Positions 18,080 to 26,310 of a stretch of DNA of 64,000 bases are shown piece after piece. The stretch's first letter is position 1; every line of letters starts with the position of its first letter. This DNA is from JAPUME01 sp027294185. Lineage in GTDB: Bacteria > Acidobacteriota > Terriglobia > UBA7540 > JAPUME01. The DNA lies in contig CAUVWZ020000002.1 of assembly GCA_963555835.3 (NCBI GenBank), positions 2,480,001-2,544,000 on the forward strand, in the 5' to 3' direction. A program made the position numbers and the translations under genes. The notes beneath the pieces are model-generated. The model made no database searches, was not told the DNA's origin, and saw only the letters and a list, made by a program, of their open reading frames with translations.

Positions 18080-18311
18080 TTGTAGTTTGTCGGCCGTCAT
18101 CCCTTTGGATACGCCCGGGGCAAGGGACAACCTGTTTCCTTTCCGCTGGGTCGGCCCACTTCTCTGCCCTACGATTCTCCCGACGCAAAGTGATACAATA
18201 CTGGCTCCCCCGGAAGGGAACTGAGAGTGAGGGCAGGCAGCGCAGACCCTGTTGTGTGGCTCTGCGGCTCTCTTGCGGTCCAAATCACAAACCCCCGAGT
18301 TCAGGTGAGAT

Positions 18312-20018
18312 ATGAGCCCCGATATGCCTAATAAGAACGGAAGAAAAGACAAGAAGATGAAGCACCGCAGTTGGGAAGTTACCGACGGGCCGGAGCGAGC
18401 GCCGCACCGCTCGATGTTCCGCGCCATGGGCTTAAACGATAAGGACCTTTCGCAGCCCCTGGTGGGCGTGGCGAACACCTGGAATGAACTGACGCCGTGC
18501 AACATTCACCTGGACCGTCTTGCCAGGGAAGTCAAGGTAGGCGTGCGGGCTGGGGGCGGAACGCCGCTCGAGTTCGTGGCCATCACCGTCTCGGACGCCA
18601 TCGCCATGGGCCACGAGGGGATGAAGACCTCGCTCATCACGCGGGAGGTCATCGCGGATTCGGTGGAGCTGGTGGCGCTCGGCGAGAGACTGGACGGCCT
18701 CGTGACCATCGCCGGCTGCGACAAGAGCCTGCCGGGGATGCTGATGGGTCTGGCGCGCGTGAACATTCCTTCCATCTTTCTTTATGGCGGCACCATCATG
18801 CCCGGCAAGGTGGGCGGCAAGGACGTAACCATCCAGGATGTATTTGAGGCTGTGGGTTCGTATTCACGCGGGCAGATGAGCAAGGAGAAGTTGAGAGAGC
18901 TCGAATGCCGCGCCTGTCCGGCGGAAGGGTCGTGCGCGGGGCTTTATACTGCGAATACGATGGCTGCCGTGAGTGAGGCTCTTGGGATGTCACTGCCGGG
19001 AAGCGGCACGGTTCCGGCGGTGGACCCGCACCGTAAGGAAGTGTGCCACGAGGCGGGCGAAGCCCTGATGGGGCTGCTCAAATCGGGCATCACACCGCGT
19101 GACATCCTGACGCAAAAAGCTTTTGAGAACGCCATCACCATCGTGATGGCTACGGGCGGTTCCACCAATTCCGTGCTTCACCTGCTGGCGATTGCCGTGG
19201 AAGCGCGTGTCGGGCTCAGCCTGGACGATTTCAACCGCATACGAGTGCGCACGCCTCACGTCGTCAGTATGCGCCCGGGCGGGGAATACGTCATGGCGGA
19301 CCTCGACAAGGTCGGCGGGGTGCCGCGGATAATGAAAATCCTGCTTGAAGCGGGGCTGCTGCACGGCGACGTATTGACGGTGACCGGGAAGACGGTCAGT
19401 GAAAATCTGGAAAAGGTCTCCTCGAGCGTCGACGGCAAGGTCATTCGCCCCCTGAGCGAACCCATCCATCCGACCGGAACGCTGATAATCCTGAAAGGCA
19501 ACCTGGCTCCCGAGGGAGGAGTCGTCAAGGTGGCGGGAGTGACGAATCGGAGGCACGAAGGTCCGGCGCGCGTCTTCGACCGTGAGGAAGACGCCTTTCA
19601 TGCCATCCTCAACGGGAAGATCGAAGCCGGGGATGTCATCGTGATTCGCTATGAAGGTCCCAGGGGCGGTCCCGGGATGCGAGAGATGTTGGCTGTGACG
19701 GGAGCGCTCTACGGGCGAGGACTCGGCGACAAGGTGGGTCTGATCACCGACGGGCGATTCTCGGGGGCCACGCACGGCATGATGGTCGGCCACGTGGCGC
19801 CGGAAGCTGCGCTGGGCGGACCGATTGCCGCGCTTCAGGATGGGGATGTGGTGCTGATCGACGCCGAAAACGGCCACCTGCAGGTCAAGCTTAGCGATGC
19901 TGAAATCAAAGGCCGGCTGAAGGGTTGGTCGGAACCTGCGCCTCGTTACCCGACGGGGGCGTTGGGGAAATATTCCCGGCTTGTTTCCTCGGCGGCGAAG
20001 GGCGCTGTCTGCGGCTAG
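18312..20018 (+). CDS. ilvD: Dihydroxy-acid dehydratase
   Basis: IlvD converts 2,3-dihydroxy-isovalerate and -methylvalerate to the keto acids in valine and isoleucine synthesis, using an Fe-S cluster. The 568-residue protein shows the cluster motifs G-C-D-K-S-L-P-G-M and C-P-A-E-G-S-C-A-G-L-Y-T-A-N-T-M, plus G-G-S-T-N-S-V-L-H-L and D-G-R-F-S-G-A-T near the C-terminus. ATG at 18312 has AGGTGAG close by; in-frame ATGs at 18324 and 18357 are alternatives. A TACAAT -10-like box lies about 120 bases upstream. It stands alone, next to the defence-type island. Confidence 0.97.
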   Translation: MSPDMPNKNGRKDKKMKHRSWEVTDGPERAPHRSMFRAMGLNDKDLSQPLVGVANTWNELTPCNIHLDRLAREVKVGVRAGGGTPLEFVAITVSDAIAMGHEGMKTSLITREVIADSVELVALGERLDGLVTIAGCDKSLPGMLMGLARVNIPSIFLYGGTIMPGKVGGKDVTIQDVFEAVGSYSRGQMSKEKLRELECRACPAEGSCAGLYTANTMAAVSEALGMSLPGSGTVPAVDPHRKEVCHEAGEALMGLLKSGITPRDILTQKAFENAITIVMATGGSTNSVLHLLAIAVEARVGLSLDDFNRIRVRTPHVVSMRPGGEYVMADLDKVGGVPRIMKILLEAGLLHGDVLTVTGKTVSENLEKVSSSVDGKVIRPLSEPIHPTGTLIILKGNLAPEGGVVKVAGVTNRRHEGPARVFDREEDAFHAILNGKIEAGDVIVIRYEGPRGGPGMREMLAVTGALYGRGLGDKVGLITDGRFSGATHGMMVGHVAPEAALGGPIAALQDGDVVLIDAENGHLQVKLSDAEIKGRLKGWSEPAPRYPTGALGKYSRLVSSAAKGAVCG

Positions 20019-20292
20019 GACGGCACCTGAATTTCTTACGCCCCCTAATCTTGTGTTTTTTAGGGACTTAGTTTAGCTGAACGAGAAATCCCCTGGCCTG
20101 CAGGGTGTGCGACTGCGAGTTCCCTCACGAATAAAAACCTTTACATCATAGAGTTACGCCCGTTGCGGAAACTTCCCCAGCCTCTGAGGCCAATACCCCA
20201 GACGTTTTGTCCCCGCCGGTGAATCCGGCTTTCCCAAGCCCTTCGGACCCATCCTCCGTCCCTCGAGCCGTGTTCCTTCCGGAGAGCGGTTC
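20019..20292. other. Intergenic region after ilvD, no gene seen
   Basis: A weak hairpin (CCCTAA ... TTAGGG, with an internal T run, about 20044-20066) may end ilvD transcription. No coding sequence, repeat or RNA is recognised before the tRNA promoter. Confidence 0.4.
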
Positions 20293-20322
20293 TTGACAAC
20301 GGCGGAGGACGGTTCCTATAAT
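20293..20322 (+). promoter_or_regulatory. Near-consensus sigma-70 promoter for the tRNA pair
   Basis: Perfect TTGACA (20293-20298) and perfect TATAAT (20317-20322) with an 18-base spacer, about 70 bases before tRNA-Gly. This is the strongest promoter in the window and fits the high output of tRNA genes. Confidence 0.85.
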
Positions 20323-20393
20323 TTAGTCGGTAAAGAAGCGGGGCCCCTGGCGGTCCGGCGCAGGCAGGATTCGGTAAGACTTTCAGATTACGA

Positions 20394-20468
20394 GCGGGAG
20401 TAACTCAGTGGTAGAGTGCGACCTTGCCAAGGTCGAAGTCGCGGGTTCGAATCCCGTTTCCCGCTCCA
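20394..20468 (+). tRNA. tRNA-Gly (anticodon GCC)
   Basis: Acceptor GCGGGAG pairs with TTCCCGC; the D arm is ACTCAGTGGTAGAGT; the anticodon arm GACCTTGCCAAGGTC carries GCC; the T arm is CGCGGGTTCGAATCCCG. The 3' CCA is encoded. Confidence 0.97.
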
Positions 20469-20507
20469 TTTCTTAGCCTTCGAGGCGAGAGCAAGCCCAC
20501 AATCTCC

Positions 20508-20582
20508 GGCGCGGTACCCAAGTGGTAAGGGAGAGGTCTGCAAAACCTTTACGCGTGGGTTCGATTCCCACCCGCGCCTCCA
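20508..20582 (+). tRNA. tRNA-Cys (anticodon GCA)
   Basis: Acceptor GGCGCGG pairs with CCGCGCC; the anticodon stem GAGGT/ACCTT closes the loop CTGCAAA, giving anticodon GCA. The T arm is CGTGGGTTCGATTCCCAC and CCA is encoded. It lies 39 bases after tRNA-Gly, so they share a transcript. Confidence 0.96.
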
Positions 20583-20780
20583 AAACCCTTCCTTAGGATG
20601 AGCCCATAGGGTTCTTTCATAGAGCCTAACTCCACCACAGCGTTGACTTGCCTGCGGGTGGGGTCTAGGATGGCGAGCAACGAGGGCGACCGGTTCTTAT
20701 GCCTGGCGGGGGAGGGAGCCGGAATCGGACCCTAGCATTAGGATTTGCACTGCCTACAGGGAGATCAAGCAACGCTCGTG

Positions 20781-22976
20781 ATGAACCGCATGGTATTCCG
20801 GAATTATGGCGGGAACTACCAACTCCGCCTCGAGAATGCGGGCGATCTTGCCCTCATCCAGGATCTCAAAGTAGCGCGCTGGGCCGCGACCAGCGTGCAG
20901 ACCGATAGTCTGCAATGCGATCCCGTGTTCCTCAAGTGCTTGAACCCGGACGGCAGCGGGCGCATTCGCCCGCAGCACCTCCGCGCGGCGGTGAAATGGC
21001 TTTTTCACATGATTGCCGACTGCAGCCGCTTGGCCGTGCCCTCGGACGTGCTTCTCATGGAGGATCTTGATACTTCCCACGACGAGGGCCGGAAACTCAA
21101 GGAAGCTGCCCTCCATATCCTGGAGCAGCTCAAGGCAGAGACCTCAGATCGAATCAGCCTGGAACAGATTCGCACTTTTCGGGATACCTACATGCTGGCC
21201 TCCCCGAACGGTGACGGCGTGCTCCCGCCCCATCAGGTTTCCGATCCGGACGTCGCACGGCTGGTAACTGACGTCCTAAGGAACGTAGGAGCCGTGAAAG
21301 ATCTCAGTGGTGCAGATGGCATCAACGAGGGGCACTTATCCGAGTTCCTGGACCACGGCAAAGAGTTTCTGGCTTGGAAGGTACGCGGCGAAGGCAACAG
21401 CTCGACTCAGATTCTGCCCTGGGGGGACGAAACGCCGGCCGCGGCGAAGCTTGTCGCTGAACTCGATGTCAAGATCGAACAATTCTTCTCGCTGTGCGAT
21501 CTCGTAAAGGTTGATGCCCGCACCGCCGAACGAATCCGGCTGTCCGAACAGGATCTGGAGAACCTCGATTTTTCCGACCCACAAGCCATCGAAAAAAAAC
21601 TGATGGAAGCGCCTCTGCAAACGCCCAACCCCGAGGGCATATTGAATTTCCAGGATGCGATCAATCCATATTACCAGGGCAAGATGGATCAACTAAGACA
21701 CCAAGTCCTTGCGCGCGCTCCCTCAGGCCTCATGGAGCGCTTCGAGCGCACTGCCTGGGAGAAAGTCCGGGCCATCTTTGAGCCTTATTGGGTGTGGCAG
21801 GCGGAGAAACCGACGGGCGGCATGGACCGCCTGGATGAACCGACGCTCAGAGAATACTTGAACGGCCCGGCTAAAGAAACACTCCGCCAACTCTTGTTGG
21901 AAGATCTGTCGGTGCAGGACGAGGTGCAGCAAATCAATAGCCTGGAAAAGCTGATCCTCTACCGGTGCTGTTTGCTGGAACTGGCCAACAACTGTGTGAA
22001 TTTATCTGCATTCTACAGCTCGGACCAGCGGGCGCTGTTTGAGATCGGGGATCTGATCATCGATGGCCGCCAGCTTACCTTTACCGTGAAAGTCCAGAAC
22101 CACACCGAGCACAAAAAGGTCGCTGCAACCAGCCGACTGTTCCTTGTGTACGCCAAGATCGCCAAGTGCGGGGACCAGGAGCAGGAATTCGAGATCGCCG
22201 CGGCGGTGACCGCCGGCAACAAAGGGGGCATCGAGATCGGCAAGCGTGGCGTATTCTACGACCTGCAGGGTGAGGAGTGGGATGCGCAAGTCGTGGATAT
22301 CCTCGAGAACCCGATCAGCGTGTGGGAAGCGATCAAGGCGCCTTTCGTGAGGGTCAAAGACTTGGTGGCCAGGAAGGCCGAGAGCTTTGCTGGCACTCAA
22401 GTCCAGCAATTCGATACAACCGCCACTGCAATCACGACGAAGATGGAAAAGGGGGGATCGTTCCAACAACCGGCCGGCGGGTCGGCACCCGCTGCCACCA
22501 CTGGCATCCGCGACCTGCTGCTGGGCGGCGGCATTGCCTTTGCGGCCATCAGTTCCTCTTTGGCCTACCTGATCAAAACACTTTCGCAAGTTAGTCTTCT
22601 CAAAGTGGGCCTGTGGCTGGTTGTCACGATGCTCGCAGTGATGTTATTCAGCGCGCTTCTCGGGTGGAACAAGCTTCGCAAGCGGGACTTGAGCGCCGTT
22701 CTGGAGGCGTGCGGCTGGGCTGTGAATTTCCGTATGTATTTGACGCATAAGCTCGGCCACCTCGTCACCCGCACTCCCCCGCTTCCGAAAGGTGCGCAGG
22801 TGGAGCACCGCGACCTGGTCAGACTCTCCTTACGCAAGAGTGGGTACCGTACGTTCAATTGGGCTCGCTTGGGTTTGGTTTCGCTACTCACTGTGCTCTC
22901 AACCGCCGTCGTCCTAAGCTTGTTTTTTGGGAACGAGGTCAAGAGTTTCCTGCGGACGTGGCTGGGGCTGGAGTAA
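20781..22976 (+). CDS. Large unknown protein with EF-hand-like loops and C-terminal membrane segments
   Basis: A 731-residue protein with no recognised family. The N-terminal 220 residues hold three similar loops, N-P-D-G-S-G-R-I, S-P-N-G-D-G-V-L and D-L-S-G-A-D-G-I, each like the first eight positions of an EF-hand but lacking the final Glu. A long acidic helical region follows. A segment near residue 585 onwards has hydrophobic stretches (L-L-L-G-G-G-I-A-F-A-A-I, then L-W-L-V-V-T-M-L-A-V-M-L-F) and a last one near the C-terminus (L-V-S-L-L-T-V-L-S-T-A-V-V-L). Together these suggest a cytoplasmic or calcium-influenced domain anchored by about three helices. Starts at ATG 20781 or 20790; the ribosome site is weak. 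It sits beside the tRNA pair and a decayed recombinase. Confidence 0.7.
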   Translation: MNRMVFRNYGGNYQLRLENAGDLALIQDLKVARWAATSVQTDSLQCDPVFLKCLNPDGSGRIRPQHLRAAVKWLFHMIADCSRLAVPSDVLLMEDLDTSHDEGRKLKEAALHILEQLKAETSDRISLEQIRTFRDTYMLASPNGDGVLPPHQVSDPDVARLVTDVLRNVGAVKDLSGADGINEGHLSEFLDHGKEFLAWKVRGEGNSSTQILPWGDETPAAAKLVAELDVKIEQFFSLCDLVKVDARTAERIRLSEQDLENLDFSDPQAIEKKLMEAPLQTPNPEGILNFQDAINPYYQGKMDQLRHQVLARAPSGLMERFERTAWEKVRAIFEPYWVWQAEKPTGGMDRLDEPTLREYLNGPAKETLRQLLLEDLSVQDEVQQINSLEKLILYRCCLLELANNCVNLSAFYSSDQRALFEIGDLIIDGRQLTFTVKVQNHTEHKKVAATSRLFLVYAKIAKCGDQEQEFEIAAAVTAGNKGGIEIGKRGVFYDLQGEEWDAQVVDILENPISVWEAIKAPFVRVKDLVARKAESFAGTQVQQFDTTATAITTKMEKGGSFQQPAGGSAPAATTGIRDLLLGGGIAFAAISSSLAYLIKTLSQVSLLKVGLWLVVTMLAVMLFSALLGWNKLRKRDLSAVLEACGWAVNFRMYLTHKLGHLVTRTPPLPKGAQVEHRDLVRLSLRKSGYRTFNWARLGLVSLLTVLSTAVVLSLFFGNEVKSFLRTWLGLE

Positions 22977-23487
22977 GAAACACCGCGGCAAGGTCTCGGA
23001 ATGGAAGCTGAGGGACGCTTTCCGTGGATCTCGACGCCTCAATGCCGAGAAATTTCTGCCCGAGTCCGATAAGGAAATCAGCGAGGGGTGCCTCCCCGGC
23101 TGCCCATTTTAGGCCCGCCCGGGTCGATGCAGTTGCATTTGAGATGCAAAGAACGGCCGGAGAGCCAAGAAATATTTGCACCTCTGGCCTAATCCGTCCT
23201 CGCCCGCAATCACTTGGTTGTTCCTCCCTTCGATGGACTTGGCCACGACTCGACTGCGCACAGCTTCGGGCGTGTAAAACTCCCGCTGGTGTCGATTTTA
23301 GGCAGTTTGTGGCTCTTTCTTGGAAGCCGACTTCTTCCGGCCTCGACTCAACGGCTTCTCCCGCCGGGGGGATCGCCCGGGCTTTGGTCGGTTGCTTAGT
23401 TTCCGCCATTGCGTACCTCCACATTTCCGGCGAATGGCTGTAGCGGGAAGAGTTCCTTCGGCAAAGAAAATCCCGCCAAATGGACAG
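22977..23487. other. Probably non-coding or decayed region
   Basis: Open frames on both strands exist but have no family motif and mutually conflict. No ribosome site stands out. This may be degraded mobile DNA leading into the recombinase remnant. Confidence 0.35.
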
Positions 23488-23767
23488 AAGGCGGACAAAT
23501 TCGCTTGCTCTGTTTCTCACCCACTTCGAGCACTCGAAACCTTCAAACTCCTGGGAATTGAATTCGTCTCGCTCTCCGGGCAGGGAGACACCAGCACTCC
23601 CACCGGCAAGATTGTGTTTACCGTGTTTGGGGCAGTGGCAGAACTCGAAGATTCAGCGATTGCCGAGAGAGTGAGGGCAGGATTCTGGATTGAGGAATGC
23701 CAGGGCTAAGGAAAAGAAGTTGGGTCGGCCACGCGTGCCCGAACCAGGAGACATTTCGGCTCAATGA
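23488..23767 (+). pseudogene. Decayed serine recombinase (resolvase/invertase) fragment
   Basis: The sequence encodes the middle of a serine recombinase catalytic domain: D-K-F-A-C-S-V-S-H, L-G-I-E-F-V-S-L, D-T-S-T-P-T-G, F-G-A-V-A-E-L-E and E-R-V-R-A-G. It then breaks frame. Deleting seven bases from the near-duplicated GGATTCTGGATT restores the usual A-G-L-R-N-A-R-A-K and then K-K-L-G-R-P-R-V-P, ending at TGA 23765-23767. The N-terminal catalytic Ser region is absent, so the gene is dead. It is a trace of an integrated element next to the tRNA genes. Confidence 0.75.
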
Positions 23768-23883
23768 GTTCCCTCTGTTTTCATTTGCTGAATGAGGGGG
23801 CTAGCCCAGTCCATCAACTTGCACGGATTCGAGATGAAACATATCCCCCTCGACCTGAAGCGTGAGGGTTAACGGAAACCAAT

Positions 23884-24633
23884 TCACTCCTGCCTGGCGT
23901 AGGCAGCGCGGTCCAGAAACCAAATCAGCGAGCCTTCGGGGTTAACCATCGCCGCAGGATAGACGTGCGCTGCGTGCACGGGATCCTCGAAAATTTCCCC
24001 TACCACCTTGTTCTTTTCCTCTCCCGATACCAGGAAATATGCAGTTCGAGCCCGGTTCAGGACCGGCAGGGTCAGCGTAAGTCGTTGCGGCGGATTTGAC
24101 GGAGCCTCGACGGCAACCACCCACCGTTTTTTTTCCTGGAGGGCCGGAGAGCCGGGAAACAGGGATGCGGTGTGCCCGTCGCCTCCCATGCCTAAAAGGA
24201 CCAGATCAAAGGCAGGCCACGATTCCCCCAAGTCCGGGAAATGCTCACGCAAGGTCGCCTCGTAGGCGCGCGCCGCCTCCTCAGGGGTCGAGAAGTGGGT
24301 CGGCATCGGGTGCACATTATCCGGGGAAAGGGCGACTTTCTCGATCAACTCCTCGTGCACCATGCGGAAGTTGCTGAGCCGGTCTTCGGGCGGGAGGTAA
24401 CGTTCATCTCCCCAAAAGAGGTGAACTCGGGGCCAGGAGATTCGGTCTCGGTAATCTTCGGCGAGCAGCCGGTAAAGGGAGCGAGGAGTGTTACCGCCAG
24501 CCACGACCAGGGTGAAGCGGCCACTTTTCCGGACGCTTTCCTGAATCAGACCCGCCAACTCGTCGGCAGCAACACGATTCAGCGAGTCCAGGTCCGGGTA
24601 GGTCCGAACATCTCTCGTTGAGGAGGCCCTCAA
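23884..24633 (-). CDS. pgl: 6-phosphogluconolactonase (DevB/Pgl)
   Basis: Hydrolyses 6-phosphogluconolactone, the second step of the oxidative pentose phosphate pathway. The 249-residue protein has the family's V-A-G-G-N-T-P-R-S-L-Y near residue 40, W-G-D-E-R-Y-L-P-P, G-M-G-G-D-G-H-T-A-S-L-F-P, and R-L-T-L-T-L-P-V-L-N. The start is taken as TTG at 24633, whose TTG overlaps the TGA of zwf as TTGA, with GGAGGG upstream. This couples translation to zwf. An in-frame ATG further upstream lies deep in zwf and would add unconserved residues. Confidence 0.93.
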   Translation of the reverse strand: MRASSTRDVRTYPDLDSLNRVAADELAGLIQESVRKSGRFTLVVAGGNTPRSLYRLLAEDYRDRISWPRVHLFWGDERYLPPEDRLSNFRMVHEELIEKVALSPDNVHPMPTHFSTPEEAARAYEATLREHFPDLGESWPAFDLVLLGMGGDGHTASLFPGSPALQEKKRWVVAVEAPSNPPQRLTLTLPVLNRARTAYFLVSGEEKNKVVGEIFEDPVHAAHVYPAAMVNPEGSLIWFLDRAAYARQE

Positions 24634-26093
24634 CGGTCTTCTCCCCCTCCGAGCAGCCTTTTGGCTTCCGGGGGCCCCCAACTTCCCGCCGTGTAGGGAC
24701 TGACCGGGAGCCGTTGTTCGAGCAGGGGAGTGTACAGGCGCCATGCGGCTTCGACTTCATCGTCGCGCACGAATAGCGTCTGGTCACCGGTGAGAACGTC
24801 GAGCAGCAGGGTCTGATAGCCGTCGGGAAGAGGCTCGAAGGCTTCCTCGTAGCGAAAGCTGAGCTGGTGGGTCTTGAGATTCATTCCCTGCCCGGGGGAT
24901 TTTATCTCGAAGCGAAGGTCGAATCCCTCGTCGGGTTGCAGCGTGATGACCAGGGCGTTCGAGTGGACGTTGCAGTCGTCGAAGGGTTGGAAGAAAGTCA
25001 CAGGGGAGCAGCGGAATTTCACTTCAATACGGCTGACCCTTTCCGCCATCCGCTTCCCGGTTCGCAGGTAGAAGGGCACCCCCTGCCAGCGCCAGTTGGC
25101 GATTTCGATACGCAGAGCGGCGAAGGACTCCGTCTGCGAATCGGAGGCGACTCCGGGTTCTTCGAGATAGCCGGGAACCGCTTCGCCATCAATCTTGCCG
25201 CTATCGTATTGGCCGAAGACGACTCCCTCTTTCCGAATCGGTACAATCGAGCGCAACACCTTGACTTTTTCGTCGCGGATGGCGTCCGCGTCAAAGGCGG
25301 CAGGGACCTCCATCGCCGTGAGCGTGAGCAGTTGTGTCAGGTGATTCTGCACCATGTCGCGCAATGCGCCGGCATTTTCGTAGTAACCGGCCCGGGTCCC
25401 GATACCCAGGCTTTCCGCCACCGTAATCTCGACGCTCTCCACCCGGTCACGATTCCAGACCGATTCAAACAGGGCATTGGCAAAGCGAAAGGCCAGCAGG
25501 TTCTGCACCGTTTCCTTCCCCAGGTAATGGTCGATTCGGTAAACCTGGGATTCCCGGAAGTGTCGATGCAGGATTCGATTCAGTTCCTTCGCTGAGGCCA
25601 GGTCACGCCCGAAGGGTTTCTCGATCACGAGGCGTGTCCAGCCCGGACTCCGGTTCAACCCGGCCTCTGCCAATCGTGTGATGGTGGGGGAAAATGCGCC
25701 GGGCCCCAGGGCAAGATAGATGGCGCGGTTTCCTGGAAGCTTGTGCGCCTCTTCCAGCTCCCCGATGCGAGCCGCCAAAGCCCGAAAATTCTCCTGGGTT
25801 CCCTTACCGATGGTTTGATAAAAGAGGCATTCCGCGCACCAGGTTCCATCCGCCTCATACGCCGGGGAGGGTGAGGCTGCCAGAGCCTCACGCGCCAGAG
25901 CACGAAAGCTCTCATCGTTGAGTTCCGCATTGCGAGCCACGCCGAGTATTACGGAGCGCTTCCCCAGATGACCTCGTGAGGCCAGATGACGAAGCGCCGG
26001 CAAGAGCTTGCGGCGCATCAGGTCGCCGGTCCCGCCGAATACGACGAAAAGGTGGGATTCGACTTCAATGGGGGGACTGGCTTGCTGGTTCAA
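24630..26093 (-). CDS. zwf: Glucose-6-phosphate 1-dehydrogenase
   Basis: Oxidises glucose-6-phosphate with NADP (or NAD), the entry step of the oxidative pentose phosphate branch. The 487-residue protein has the coenzyme motif F-G-G-T-G-D-L-M-R-R-K near residue 20 and the active-site R-I-D-H-Y-L-G-K-E-T at about residue 180, with E-K-P-F-G before it. The C-terminal half is normal to G-G-G-E-D-R. It precedes pgl in the same operon and follows gnd in transcription. Confidence 0.96.
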   Translation of the reverse strand: MNQQASPPIEVESHLFVVFGGTGDLMRRKLLPALRHLASRGHLGKRSVILGVARNAELNDESFRALAREALAASPSPAYEADGTWCAECLFYQTIGKGTQENFRALAARIGELEEAHKLPGNRAIYLALGPGAFSPTITRLAEAGLNRSPGWTRLVIEKPFGRDLASAKELNRILHRHFRESQVYRIDHYLGKETVQNLLAFRFANALFESVWNRDRVESVEITVAESLGIGTRAGYYENAGALRDMVQNHLTQLLTLTAMEVPAAFDADAIRDEKVKVLRSIVPIRKEGVVFGQYDSGKIDGEAVPGYLEEPGVASDSQTESFAALRIEIANWRWQGVPFYLRTGKRMAERVSRIEVKFRCSPVTFFQPFDDCNVHSNALVITLQPDEGFDLRFEIKSPGQGMNLKTHQLSFRYEEAFEPLPDGYQTLLLDVLTGDQTLFVRDDEVEAAWRLYTPLLEQRLPVSPYTAGSWGPPEAKRLLGGGEDR

Positions 26094-26310
26094 TGTTCGA
26101 TTCCTCGCCGACCGATGGATTGGGTGCCTATACCCTGGTGAAAATTCAGAACGGGCCGTTATGATTTACTTTCCACGCTTCACGGCATGTCCGCCGAACT
26201 GCCGGCGCATGACGGCCGGGAGCTTGTCGGCGAATCCCCATGCTGGTGCGAACGACGACGACGTTGTCACAGTCTTTTCGAAGTTCGATGCTCCTGGGCG
26301 CATTCCTTCC

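Noticed and set aside
20040..20070. Possible terminator after ilvD
   Set aside because: The stem is only six pairs with a loop that contains the T run, so it is too weak to call.
22939..23520. 193-codon minus-strand frame near the recombinase relic
   Set aside because: No ribosome site or family motif; conflicts with plus-strand frames; the region looks decayed.
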